Numbered from the stretch's first letter, positions 26,844 through 36,792 are shown. The stretch is DNA of 64,000 bases from an uncultured Bdellovibrionales bacterium (GCA_903833275.1 CAILEP010000022.1:124001-188000), one strand, 5' to 3'. A program made the numbers and translations. The notes: generated by a model not told the origin, from the sequence alone.

Positions 26844-28556
26844 CTAACCTTTTATTCCGCCAGAAAGAATATCCATTTTAAATTTTGTGACCAATGTATC
26901 GAGCACAGTTCTTGAGAAGAAAATAGCTGTAAACATTGAGGTCACCATCCCGATCGCGAGTGACACTGCGAAGCCGCGTATCGGGCCATTGCCGTAATAC
27001 ATGAGGACTAAGCAAGTCAAAACCGTCGTTACGTTGGCATCAAAAATCGAGGCGAAGGCATTATGATAACCGTCGCGCACGGCCCCGGCCATGCTGGCGC
27101 CTTTGCGCCGCTCTTCACGTATCCGCTCGTAAGTAATCACGTTCGCATCAACCGCCATACCTATGGTAAGGGCGATACCTGCAATACCAGGCAAAGTCAG
27201 AGTCGCTCCCATGGTCGTTAGAACCGCAAAGGTCAAAAATACGTTTAGAATCAAGCTGAGATCGGCGATAAGGCCGGCCACGCGATAGTACAAAAACATA
27301 AAAAGAAATACGGCAAGGGCTGAAATAATCGAGGCGTTGCGGGCTTTCAATATCGAGTCGCTACCGAGCGAGGGGCCGACAGCGCGCTCTTCAAGAGGCT
27401 CAAGGGCCGCAGGCAAAGCACCGGCGCGCAATGAAGTTGCGATAAAGGTCGCTTCGGCGAGGGTCGCATTGTAATCGCGACTTTGACCGAGAGTGATTCG
27501 GGCCGAATCGCTGTCGATTTCACGCTCAACATGCGGGGCCGACTTCACCACATCATCAAGTACAATGGCGATCGAGCCGCCGGCCGCTTTTGAAGTGACC
27601 TCAGCAAATAATTTTCGACCTTCGTTTGAAAAGCGAAAAACAACTTCGGGCTTACCGTACTCATCGGGGCGAACTGAAGCATCTTCAAGTTGACCGCCGC
27701 TCAGGTGTGAATCTGTGCGAATGAGAAACGGACGACGGCCGGCCTCAAGACTGGCGGCATTTTCTTGTTTTTCAAAAACAATGCGCGTGTCTTTTGGCAA
27801 TTGGGCTGCGAGATCTTCGTTTAATTTCTTAATATAAGCCTGATAGGTCAGCTTATTTTCGCCGAGCTTGTAATTGCCTTTTTTCTCGGTCTCTTCGACA
27901 AGACTAGCAATTTTGTCAGGTGCGAGCTCAGACGAAACGACTCGAAAGTCGAGGCGTGCCGTTCGGTTGATAAGTTCTTTCGCATGGGCGGCATCTTGAA
28001 TGCCAGGCAACTGCACAAGAATTCGATCATTACCTTGCGCCGAAATGCTGGGCTCAGAAACTCCAAATTCGTCAATACGATTTCGAATAACTTCAATGGC
28101 CTGCTCGACCACATGTTTTTTCATATCCATCATCACGGCATCGAAGTAGCGCAATTCGATGCGCTCTGGGGTCGCGGTTACGATCTGTAAGGTCGAACCG
28201 TCATGGTCTTCGATAAATTTAGTGATGACGTCTTTGTTTTGCGCCCCACCCGTTAAAACTTCAATGCTGGTTTTGTCAGCGCCGGTCACAGACACCGACT
28301 GCGCATTCACGCCATTGTCTTTAAACTGAGTCAGCAAATCTTTTACTTTGCGCGAAACTTGCTCTTGAACAACGGCTTGCACATCGACGCCCATCACAAG
28401 GTGCAACCCACCTTGAATGTCGAGGCCAAGAACCATTTTAGCTTTACCGAAATAACCCTTCGGGTCGTACTTGATAAAGTTTGGCGAAATCCAGAGACAG
28501 CCCAAAAGGCAAATAACCGTTATAACCGTCCAGCGAAATGACATCTTCTCAAGCAT
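26844..28556 (-). CDS. secD: Protein translocase subunit SecD
   Basis: The protein shows GLDIQGGLHLVMGVD after the first helix, a large P1 domain, and the GMAVDANVITYERIREE motif in the C-terminal membrane part, with the conserved Asp for proton flow. Length (570) is normal. It overlaps yajC by 8 bases and heads into secF, giving the usual yajC-secD-secF order. Confidence 0.95.
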   Translation of the reverse strand: MLEKMSFRWTVITVICLLGCLWISPNFIKYDPKGYFGKAKMVLGLDIQGGLHLVMGVDVQAVVQEQVSRKVKDLLTQFKDNGVNAQSVSVTGADKTSIEVLTGGAQNKDVITKFIEDHDGSTLQIVTATPERIELRYFDAVMMDMKKHVVEQAIEVIRNRIDEFGVSEPSISAQGNDRILVQLPGIQDAAHAKELINRTARLDFRVVSSELAPDKIASLVEETEKKGNYKLGENKLTYQAYIKKLNEDLAAQLPKDTRIVFEKQENAASLEAGRRPFLIRTDSHLSGGQLEDASVRPDEYGKPEVVFRFSNEGRKLFAEVTSKAAGGSIAIVLDDVVKSAPHVEREIDSDSARITLGQSRDYNATLAEATFIATSLRAGALPAALEPLEERAVGPSLGSDSILKARNASIISALAVFLFMFLYYRVAGLIADLSLILNVFLTFAVLTTMGATLTLPGIAGIALTIGMAVDANVITYERIREERRKGASMAGAVRDGYHNAFASIFDANVTTVLTCLVLMYYGNGPIRGFAVSLAIGMVTSMFTAIFFSRTVLDTLVTKFKMDILSGGIKG

Positions 28557-28911
28557 TGGCCGCCCCTTCGTTTACTGTCGATGCCACTTGGTTTTTCAAA
28601 ACGCGAATATTTACGCCTTGAGAAACTTCAAGGGTGACAAATTTATCAGAGAGACCTTGAACCGTGCCGTAAATGCCACCGGTCGTGATCACATTATCGC
28701 CACGCTTTAAATTGGATAAAAAACCAACGTGGTCTTTTTGTCTTTTCGACTGCGGACGTAAAATTAAAAAATAAAATATGGCGAAGATCGCGATGAACGG
28801 AACAAGCTGCTCGATCATCGATGGCCCTTGGGCTGCGGCGGCGGGCGCGTCTGCGAAAGCGGCTGTTGAAAGCAGCGGCATAGCGAGCGCAATCAAGAGG
28901 TTGCGGATCAT
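28549..28911 (-). CDS. yajC: Sec translocase accessory protein YajC
   Basis: A single-pass membrane protein: one strongly hydrophobic helix followed by FLILRPQSKRQKDH and the GDNVITTGGIYG domain of YajC. The N-terminus also has a short cleavable-looking signal with ADAPAAAAQ. YajC associates with SecDF. It starts the sec operon after a 86-bp gap from tgt and may have its own promoter there. Confidence 0.95.
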   Translation of the reverse strand: MIRNLLIALAMPLLSTAAFADAPAAAAQGPSMIEQLVPFIAIFAIFYFLILRPQSKRQKDHVGFLSNLKRGDNVITTGGIYGTVQGLSDKFVTLEVSQGVNIRVLKNQVASTVNEGAANA

Positions 28912-28997
28912 GGTGGCTCCTTATGTTGAATACGTATTAAACAGAAGATAACTTTTAATATTTTATGGCAGGCTAATCATCAAAAGATCGCGCCCCA

Positions 28998-31195
<2,198 letters not shown>

Positions 31196-31344
31196 TACAA
31201 TTGAAACTTAAGAGGCGCCATAAGAATCTCGAGCCGGCGCTTGGTCGCCGAGCCCTTATCAGCTTTTTGAGATCTTTAGGCGCCCCTCCGCACTCCCCCG
31301 CCCACTACACACATCGCTTAGGTAACGAAAACATGCCATCCATG
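31196..31344. other. Non-coding gap between queA and the 19-bp repeats
   Basis: With the repeat block and the bases up to the tRNA promoter this makes about 490 bases without a gene. It should hold the queA promoter reading leftward, but I see no clear boxes. A GGCGCC-rich start and a C-rich run at 31284-31310 are the only notable patterns. Confidence 0.4.
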
Positions 31345-31442
31345 GCCTGCTCGCTTCGCGATGGGTTGTTCGCTTCGCAATGGCTTGTTCGCTTCGCGAT
31401 GGCCCACTCGCTATTACGATCGCCCGCCCGCTTTCGCGATTA
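31345..31442 (+). repeat. Degenerate 19-bp tandem repeat
   Basis: Three close 19-bp units begin at 31345, 31364 and 31383 and share the core TCGCTTCGC-A/G-ATG. Two weaker, slightly longer units follow up to about 31442. Each unit holds a small palindrome (TCGC..GCGA). The block is upstream of the tRNA-Leu promoter. A longer open frame crosses it but gives a low-complexity product, so no gene is called. Confidence 0.65.
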
Positions 31443-31647
31443 CCGACGCATCCTTGCGTCTGCATTAATGACGTTGGGCCCACAGCTGGCGGTTAGCCTC
31501 GCCTCTCACCTGGCTAAAAAAATGTGCCTATCTGCCGCCATCTCGATCTGAAATGCGGCGCAGCAAGCGACAAAAGTTGTCACTCTCTTTTGAAGATTTT
31601 TTGATGCCTATCAGGAGCAGACCGCCGCCTCTCAAAAAAATGACGAA

Positions 31648-31677
31648 TTGACTTAGCCTACCGTTTGCGAGAATAAT
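31648..31677 (+). promoter_or_regulatory. Sigma-70-type promoter of tRNA-Leu
   Basis: TTGACT at 31648-31653 and AATAAT at 31672-31677 are separated by 18 bases, close to the -35/-10 consensus. The expected transcription start is near 31684, just before the tRNA at 31688. Confidence 0.65.
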
Positions 31678-31687
31678 TTCCGACATT

Positions 31688-31774
31688 GCGCGAGTGGCGA
31701 AACTGGTAGACGCACTGCTTTGAGGTGGCAGCGCCCGAAAGGGCATGAAGGTTCAAGTCCTTTCTCGCGCACCA
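31688..31774 (+). tRNA. tRNA-Leu (anticodon GAG)
   Basis: The 87-base sequence folds as a class II tRNA. The acceptor stem is GCGCGAG with CTCGCGC, followed by a discriminator A and an encoded CCA end. The D-loop has TGGTAGACGC. The anticodon stem CTGCT/GGCAG holds the loop TTGAGGT, giving anticodon GAG for Leu codons CUU/CUC. A long variable arm (GCCC..GGGC) is as expected for leucine tRNA, and the T-loop is TTCAAGT. Its 3' end is copied downstream. Confidence 0.95.
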
Positions 31775-31786
31775 AATCTATTTTCA

Positions 31787-31829
31787 AAAAAAGACAAATG
31801 ACCCGAAGTGGTTATTTGTCTTTTTTTTT
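31787..31829 (+). terminator. Intrinsic terminator after tRNA-Leu
   Basis: AAGACAAATGACC pairs with GGTTATTTGTCTT (one G-U) around loop CGAAGT and is followed by nine T. A-run on the left makes it work in the opposite direction too. Confidence 0.9.
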
Positions 31830-31871
31830 GCAATTTGTGGGCGCGAGAAAGGGCTTGAAAAGAGTGAGCGA

Positions 31872-31989
31872 CCCACGATGAAAACGACCAAAGGGAGTTT
31901 TTAGCGTGGGGCAGAAAAACAGGATGTTTTTCTGAGCGAACGGGCCGGCCATGCAGAGAGCGCGCAGGAAGCGCGCGACCGTAATGGCC
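31872..31989 (+). ncRNA. GGA-hairpin RNA module 1 (CsrB-like candidate)
   Basis: Three hairpins in a row. H1 (31872-31910): CCCACG..CGTGGG plus an inner AAAAC/GTTTT stem around an 11-base loop GACCAAAGGGA. H2 (31912-31934): CAGAAAAAC/GTTTTTCTG with loop AGGAT, reading CAGGATG at 31920. H3 (31947-31989): GGCCAT..ATGGCC enclosing GCGCGC/GCGCGC with loop AGGAA, reading CAGGAAG at 31965. CAGGA(U/A/C)G in hairpin loops is the repeated element of E. coli CsrB, which binds CsrA. A terminator at 32022 follows. Expression is not shown by sequence. Confidence 0.5.
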
Positions 31990-32021
31990 AAGTCCTTTCT
32001 CGCGCACCAAATCTATTTTCA

Positions 32022-32064
32022 AAAAAAGACAAATGACCCGAAGTGGTTATTTGTCTTTTTTTTT
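32022..32064 (+). terminator. Second copy of the tRNA-Leu terminator
   Basis: Same hairpin as at 31787, with A-run left and T9 right, so it can stop transcription from both the tRNA side and the GreA-like gene side. Confidence 0.9.
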
Positions 32065-32105
32065 GCAATTTGTGGGCGCGAGAAAGGGCTTGAAAAGAGC
32101 TTGCG

Positions 32106-32222
32106 GCCGTGTCGGATCCGACCGCAGGGAGGATTCGATACGGCAAGGCAGACAGGATGTCTGACTTAGCAAGCGAGCCGGCCATGCAGAGAGCGCGCAG
32201 GACGTGCGCGACCGTAGTGGCC
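32106..32222 (+). ncRNA. GGA-hairpin RNA module 2 (CsrB-like candidate)
   Basis: The same three hairpins as module 1 with changed stems. H1 (32106-32144): GCCGT..ACGGC and GGATCC/GGATTC around loop GACCGCAGGGA, the loop nearly the same as in module 1. H2 (32149-32163): CAGAC/GTCTG, loop AGGAT, reading CAGGATG at 32153. H3 (32180-32222): GGCCAT..GTGGCC enclosing GCGCGC/GTGCGC with loop AGGAC, reading CAGGACG at 32198. Stems differ yet stay paired while loops stay the same, which supports a selected RNA structure. No terminator follows this copy. Confidence 0.5.
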
Positions 32223-32256
32223 AAGTCCTTAATTGCGACCCTGGCTGATTTCATAA

Positions 32257-32739
32257 TTAAATGACGCTTAAAATTTCACAGAGGCGCACACGCTGGCCGA
32301 TTTCGAATTCGGCTACATCCCCGACTTCTAAACCCATGATGGCTTCGCCCATAGCTGAGCTGGGGGTCACAATTTGGGTCGTTTCATGAGCAATTTCGCA
32401 GCTGATGCCGCCGCCATTGGGCATAACTAAAAATCGGCCGCGCTTGCCATCGACTTTGAGTTCGACCAGAGCGGTGAGCGCGATGGCCTCGTGGGCCGAG
32501 AAGTTTTTGAAATTCAAAGTGTGAAAAAGCTGAATCACCACTTCGATTTCGTTTACCCGTTTGGCCTGGGCGCCGGCCAAGTACGAAGCCTCGAGGGCCC
32601 GAGTGTCATATTGATTTTCGGGCTTGCTCTCTTCGTTGGTGGCGGCATCGTAAGTGGCGATAGCGGCGGTTTTCAAAAGTTGAATTTCGCTTTCGAGAAA
32701 TTTTAAAAAAGCGGCGAGCCATTGTTTTTTGTCGGTCAT
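32257..32739 (-). CDS. GreA/GreB-family transcription factor
   Basis: An N-terminal coiled-coil domain has acidic residues at the tip in EESKPENQYDTRALEASYLAGAQAKR-like order (compare GreA DLKENAEY), and the C-terminal FKBP-like domain holds SSAMGEAIMGLEVGDVAEF, the GreA/B signature SP.G.ALLG...GD. Such factors enter the RNA polymerase channel and rescue backtracked complexes. It is shorter in some loops and may be a GreA paralogue. ATG 32739 directly follows the yajQ stop; the longer frame runs into yajQ. Confidence 0.75.
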   Translation of the reverse strand: MTDKKQWLAAFLKFLESEIQLLKTAAIATYDAATNEESKPENQYDTRALEASYLAGAQAKRVNEIEVVIQLFHTLNFKNFSAHEAIALTALVELKVDGKRGRFLVMPNGGGISCEIAHETTQIVTPSSAMGEAIMGLEVGDVAEFEIGQRVRLCEILSVI

Positions 32740-32740
32740 A

Positions 32741-33226
32741 TTAACTACGCATATTTTCAAATTGCAGAGGCTGCCCAAATCTTTGGGTGCGCAATACGGC
32801 CATACACTCTTGTAAAGCATCGATGCTCTTTGACATAACCGTCAGCTTGTCATCATTGATTTGGGTTTGCACCTTAATCTTGGTGTCTTTAATGGCCGCG
32901 CTGATTTTTTTAGCCGTTTCGCGATCAAGGCCCTGCTTAAGTGTCACGACCTGTTTCATCATCATCCCGCCCACATGTTCGATTTTAGAAAAATCGAGCG
33001 AGGTGATGTCGATACCTCGGTGATGAAGTTTTGACTGAAGAATGTCTTTAATGGCGCCCATTTTGTAATCATCAGGGGCCCTAAACGAAATGATCTTTTT
33101 ATCCCAGGTGATTTCGCAATTGCTGCCGCGAAAGTCAAACCGATTGGCAATTTCTTTTTGCGCTTGATGAACGGCGTTTTCAACTTCTTGTAAATTTATT
33201 TTTGAAACAATATCGAACGAAGCCAT
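32741..33226 (-). CDS. yajQ: YajQ-family nucleotide-binding protein
   Basis: The chain starts MASFDIVSKINLQEV and has NRFDFRGSNCEI, the KIEHVGGMMMKQVV segment and a C-terminal QRFGQPLQFENMR end, all typical of YajQ (two ferredoxin-like domains, about 160 residues). Members bind c-di-GMP in Xanthomonas and tRNA/GTP in E. coli. It is translationally adjacent to the GreA-like gene. Confidence 0.95.
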   Translation of the reverse strand: MASFDIVSKINLQEVENAVHQAQKEIANRFDFRGSNCEITWDKKIISFRAPDDYKMGAIKDILQSKLHHRGIDITSLDFSKIEHVGGMMMKQVVTLKQGLDRETAKKISAAIKDTKIKVQTQINDDKLTVMSKSIDALQECMAVLRTQRFGQPLQFENMRS

Positions 33227-33265
33227 AGACGAGATATACTGAATTTCAAATACCGCGACAAGCCC

Positions 33266-33643
33266 CTAATTCTTTTTAATCTTGGGGCAATAGCCAGGTC
33301 GCAAACCGATACTCGGAAACGCTCGGCAGACATTCGGTCGATTGGGGTACTCTCGACAAAGGCGTGATTTCGGGTCTAGAAAATGGCAGTCGCCATTCGA
33401 TCGCTGCGAGATCATAAAGAGCTGGGTCGATTCGCGATACGATTGAATCACCCCCTCTTTTTTTAAGCGGTTCACTAATTTTCGCCGACTTATGTGCAGG
33501 TCATCTTCACTTATGGCTTGCAGCCGAACCAAATCCTCAATTTTAATTTCAACCGGCATCGTGCAGCATGTGCCCATACAATCTCGACAGAGACTTTCTT
33601 TATATTTGATCCAAGTGCTGGGTTTGTCTTTATCGATATTCAT
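33266..33643 (-). CDS. YkgJ-family cysteine cluster protein
   Basis: The zinc or iron cluster motif CRDCMGTCC lies near the start, and the second half has C-HFLD...LCREYPNRPNVCRAFP, the standard YkgJ pattern. The family is of unknown function. ATG 33643 has GAGG nine bases upstream. It begins 10 bases after selO ends and is probably cotranscribed. Confidence 0.88.
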   Translation of the reverse strand: MNIDKDKPSTWIKYKESLCRDCMGTCCTMPVEIKIEDLVRLQAISEDDLHISRRKLVNRLKKEGVIQSYRESTQLFMISQRSNGDCHFLDPKSRLCREYPNRPNVCRAFPSIGLRPGYCPKIKKN

Positions 33644-33653
33644 GGCCACAGCC

Positions 33654-35132
33654 TCAAGTCCCGCAAAATGTTTTGTGCACGATTTCATTTGGGTTCGGCG
33701 GCAGCTGAAATGGCTCGAGGCCCTCGCGCAGGCGATAAGGCTCACTCAAGACGCTCATCAACTCAGACATTTTAGAAAAGTCATTTTGATCAACGGCCGC
33801 TCTGATGGCTCTTTCAATTAAGTGATTGCGCGGAATATACGCCGGGTTCGCCCGCAGCATCGACTTTTGGCAATCGTCTTTTGATCTGGGCTCGCGATCA
33901 ATTCGAAGACTCCAGTGCTCTAGCCATTTTGCACCGCCAGCACTTGAGGCCAGAATATGTGGCTTTGATGTTTCGCGCGTTTCAGACAGAAGCGAGCTCA
34001 GTTCGCGAAATGAATTGGTAAAATCGCCACCAACTTGTTCGAGATAGACGAAAAAATCTTGTGCCAGTTTGAGGTCACCCGGCTCTTCGATTGTAAGACC
34101 CAATTTTTGCCGCAGGCCACTTAGCCAATAGGCTTCATAGCGGCTCGAAAATGACTGCAGTAATTTCTCTGCTTCGCTCGTCGCGGTGGCTTGATCGAGG
34201 CCCAGAAGTGGCAAAAGTGATTCGGCAAGGCGCGTGAGATTCCAGAGCGCAATATCAGGTTGATTCGAAAAAGCGTAGCGACCATTTCGATCGATCGAAC
34301 TATAGACCTTGGCGCTTTCGAATTGGTCCATAAACGCGCAGGGGCCAAAATCGATGGTCTCGCCAGAGATTGTCATGTTGTCAGTGTTCATAACCCCATG
34401 AATAAAACCAATTTGCATCCAAGTCGCCACAAGCTGAGCCTGGGCATCGATAACTCTTTCAAGCAAACCAAGATACGGCGGCTCAACTTCAACAAACTCA
34501 GGATAGTGTCGATGGGTGGCATAATCTGCCAGCGCACGTATCGCGGTCTGATCACCGCGCGCGGCAAAGTACTGAAAAGTGCCGATGCGAATATGGCTAG
34601 CCCCAACGCGAGCTAGTATGGCCCCGGGCTGTGCGCTCTCGCGCAGAACCATTTCACCCGTGCTCACCGCGGCCAACGCGCGAGTGGTCGGCACACCGAG
34701 AGCATGCATCGCTTCACTCACGATCAACTCTCTAATGACCGGCCCAAGAGCTGCGCGGCCGTCGCCGTTACGCGAATAGGGCGTACGCCCTGCGCCCTTC
34801 AGCTGAAGATCATGACGCTTGCCCGTTGGGTCAATAATTTCGCCCAGCAAAATTGCTCGCCCGTCGCCCAGCTGCGGAACAAAATGGCCAAACTGATGGC
34901 CGGCGTAGGCCATGGCCAAATTTTCAGCCCCTGCCGCGGCTTCATTGCCTGAAAAAATTTTGGCCAGTTGTGCTTGGCTGACGGTTTCGAAATCTAGGCC
35001 CAAGCTTGAGGCCAACGACTTGTTAAAAAAAATAATGTTAGGCGAGCTCACAGCGGTCGGCTTGATTTTGGCATAGAAATTCGCCGGCAAACGCGAGTAA
35101 GAATTATCGAAGTTAAAGTTTAGGCCGGCCAT
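33654..35132 (-). CDS. selO: Protein adenylyltransferase SelO (YdiU family)
   Basis: A pseudokinase-fold enzyme that transfers AMP from ATP to Ser, Thr or Tyr of proteins. Seen: AGHQFGHFVPQLGDGRA, the LKGAGRTPYSR nucleotide loop, HGVMNTDNMTISGETIDFGPC with the catalytic Asn and Asp, and a penultimate-region Cys (FCGT) at the C-terminus where many homologues have Cys or selenocysteine. ATG 35132 is the start; upstream codons belong to the palindromic repeat. Confidence 0.94.
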   Translation of the reverse strand: MAGLNFNFDNSYSRLPANFYAKIKPTAVSSPNIIFFNKSLASSLGLDFETVSQAQLAKIFSGNEAAAGAENLAMAYAGHQFGHFVPQLGDGRAILLGEIIDPTGKRHDLQLKGAGRTPYSRNGDGRAALGPVIRELIVSEAMHALGVPTTRALAAVSTGEMVLRESAQPGAILARVGASHIRIGTFQYFAARGDQTAIRALADYATHRHYPEFVEVEPPYLGLLERVIDAQAQLVATWMQIGFIHGVMNTDNMTISGETIDFGPCAFMDQFESAKVYSSIDRNGRYAFSNQPDIALWNLTRLAESLLPLLGLDQATATSEAEKLLQSFSSRYEAYWLSGLRQKLGLTIEEPGDLKLAQDFFVYLEQVGGDFTNSFRELSSLLSETRETSKPHILASSAGGAKWLEHWSLRIDREPRSKDDCQKSMLRANPAYIPRNHLIERAIRAAVDQNDFSKMSELMSVLSEPYRLREGLEPFQLPPNPNEIVHKTFCGT

Positions 35133-35143
35133 TTTGTTCCTAG

Positions 35144-35214
35144 AAGGTACGCCGTAACTTTTTTCCAAAATATCCGCGACGGGACAAAAATGGAAAAAAG
35201 TTACGGCGTACCTT
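35144..35214. repeat. 24-bp perfect inverted repeat, copy 1 (terminator)
   Basis: AAGGTACGCCGTAACTTTTT and four more bases (35144-35167) are perfectly complementary to 35191-35214 around a 23-base loop with TCCGCGAC. It follows the stop codon of the OmpA gene by a few A residues, in the same context as copy 2 after another stop, so it may serve as a terminator; it also separates that gene from selO. Confidence 0.88.
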
Positions 35215-35216
35215 TT

Positions 35217-35885
35217 TTACTTCTTGGGAACCTTACTCTCATCGACGGTAATTTCAACTTCGACGCGGCGGTTTTTGGAGCGGTTGGCTTCGGTGTCATT
35301 TGCCGCTACCGGGTTTTCGGGGCCCATGCCGACGACAGAAATAGTGTTATCCGGGATCCCGCCATTGGCGAGTTCGAATTTTACAGCCTGGGCACGACGA
35401 GCTGAAAGATCTTTGTTTAGCTTCGCCGAACCCGTGTTATCTGTATAACCTCTCACTGTTAAAACATTCTCGGGGTATTTTTTCATAATCGCCGCCATTT
35501 GCGAAAGGTTTGATTTCGCCTCTGATTTCAAATCGGTGCGGCCGGTAGCAAACAAAATGTCGCTTTTAAGTTTGGTGATTAAACCCTGCTCCGTGCGCTT
35601 GGTTTCAGCAATCTTTGCCAGTTCTTGGCGCTGCTTATCCATGCGATGGCCGACAACCCCGCCGATACCACCACCGATCATTGCGCCGATAGCGGCACCC
35701 TCACCGCGATGGCCCGTTTGATGACCAAGAATGGCACCAACCGCTGCCCCGGCAGCCGCCCCAATGCCTGTGCCAGCCATCGCATCTTTGTTTTCTTCTG
35801 TCGCACAGCCCGTGATCATCATCAAAGAGGCAAGCGCCAAAGTGGCAAGAATAGTTTGAATTCGAGATTGTTGAATTTGGCTCAC
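35217..35885 (-). CDS. OmpA-family lipoprotein with glycine zipper
   Basis: A lipobox MITGC places the chain on a lipid anchor. Next comes a glycine-zipper region (GTGIGAAAGAAVGAILG and GAAIGAMIGGGIGG), then a C-terminal OmpA-like peptidoglycan-binding domain with ATGRTDLKSEA, VRGYTDNTGSAKLNKDLSARRA and NRRVEVEI. It should tie the outer membrane to the wall. The GTG at 35885 follows GAGGAG six bases away, so the 12 codons upstream are not used. It is like the Pal/YiaD group. Confidence 0.9.
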   Translation of the reverse strand: MSQIQQSRIQTILATLALASLMMITGCATEENKDAMAGTGIGAAAGAAVGAILGHQTGHRGEGAAIGAMIGGGIGGVVGHRMDKQRQELAKIAETKRTEQGLITKLKSDILFATGRTDLKSEAKSNLSQMAAIMKKYPENVLTVRGYTDNTGSAKLNKDLSARRAQAVKFELANGGIPDNTISVVGMGPENPVAANDTEANRSKNRRVEVEITVDESKVPKK

Positions 35886-36188
35886 GAGCGACTCCTCTAA
35901 TATTTGTTTTTTACTAAGCACAATTCAGAATTATGCCCCGAACCGGGGCACTCCAAAAGGTTTGCGAATATTTCAGGACTAAAAAATGGCTCGGGGCTTA
36001 CCTCGTCATTTATATTCGCCATTTTCGCGTAAATGACCAAAGTAAAAGACTTAGGTCTAGTTGCTAGATTTTTGAGCAATTCTTCTAATTTGGGTCATAT
36101 TTACGCCAAGTTATGACGATAAGGCCGTAAGGCTTTCGCCCTTGTTGCAAATGAGGGGCCCGTAGTTTTTAAAAACATTGGAGTCTGC

Positions 36189-36671
36189 ATGCGCGTTTCA
36201 AAAATCACTTGGACAGCCTTCGCACTCACCTGGGCATTAATGTGTCTGCTTTTTAGCGCGCCCGTGAAAGCTGAGCGCTTGAACAATGAAAATATTGGCA
36301 ATTCGGCCGGCGCTCGCCAACGAATAAACGCTGAAATTGGCGCCTTTGATTTTGATGCCGTTACGCCCGACCAAGAGTCTTATCACAGAAAGCCACTCAG
36401 CAAGAAATCAAAGCCCAAGCCTGCGTTACTCCCTGCCGGCCCGAACGACGAAGATCATTTTGCCGATCGTGAAATTGACTCGGTGATGACCGAACAAAAA
36501 CAAGCTGAAAAGTCAGCGGCAAAAAAAGCGCTCGAAGGCGCCTCACTTGAACGCGAATTTTTCTCTACTGCAAAAAAGCACAGGGCGAAACGAACGGCGA
36601 CCCACCGACCCTTAGAACATAAAGCGAGCTCAAAGCATAAACCCTCACTTGAAACTAAAGCCTCTCGATAA
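36189..36671 (+). CDS. Secreted basic protein of unknown function
   Basis: The signal peptide ends near VKA-ER. The mature part is charged and of low order: Lys/Ser/Ala runs, a Pro-rich SKPKPALLPAGP segment, and a Lys/His-rich C-terminal third. TTGGAG lies six bases upstream of ATG. The stop codon TAA touches copy 2 of the palindrome. No family recognised; it may bind acidic polymers, which is a guess from charge alone. Confidence 0.55.
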   Translation: MRVSKITWTAFALTWALMCLLFSAPVKAERLNNENIGNSAGARQRINAEIGAFDFDAVTPDQESYHRKPLSKKSKPKPALLPAGPNDEDHFADREIDSVMTEQKQAEKSAAKKALEGASLEREFFSTAKKHRAKRTATHRPLEHKASSKHKPSLETKASR

Positions 36672-36733
36672 AAGGTACGCCGTAACTTTTTTCCATAATT
36701 TCCGCGACTGGAAAAAAGTTACGGCGTACCTTT
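36671..36733. repeat. 25-bp perfect inverted repeat, copy 2 (terminator)
   Basis: 36671-36695 pairs perfectly with 36709-36733 around a 13-base loop holding TTTCCGCGAC. The arms match copy 1 base for base. The left arm begins at the last base of the preceding stop codon. Confidence 0.88.
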
Positions 36734-36792
36734 TTGTGCGTCATTTGCGGATAACACTAGCCACGGCGACATTTTTTTTCTACCAACAGTAG

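Larger units (their letters stand above)
31752..32230 (+). repeat. tRNA 3'-end tandem repeat array (rtT-like)
   Basis: The last about 20 bases of tRNA-Leu (CAAGTCCTTTCTCGCGCACC and on) recur. The motif CAAGTCC starts at 31754, 31989 and 32222, so units are 235 and 233 bp; the third copy ends after nine bases. Each full unit holds in order: tRNA 3' end, a bidirectional terminator hairpin, an inverted copy of the tRNA 3' end (31841-31859 and 32076-32094, complementary apart from G-U), and three hairpins. E. coli tyrT has similar 178-bp repeats carrying a tRNA 3' end, which give rtT RNA. Between terminator and hairpins the units are nearly identical; within hairpin stems they differ but keep pairing. 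Confidence 0.85.

Noticed and set aside
31345-31442. CRISPR array
   Set aside because: Units run head to tail at 19 bp with no unique spacers and no cas genes nearby.
31753-32254. Open frames on the minus strand across the tRNA-end repeats
   Set aside because: They are readings of the structured RNA repeats, carry repeated segments copied with the DNA, and have no start context or family.
35144-36733. Transposon ends around the OmpA and basic-protein genes
   Set aside because: Each copy is itself a full palindrome after a stop codon, there is no transposase and no target duplication was seen.
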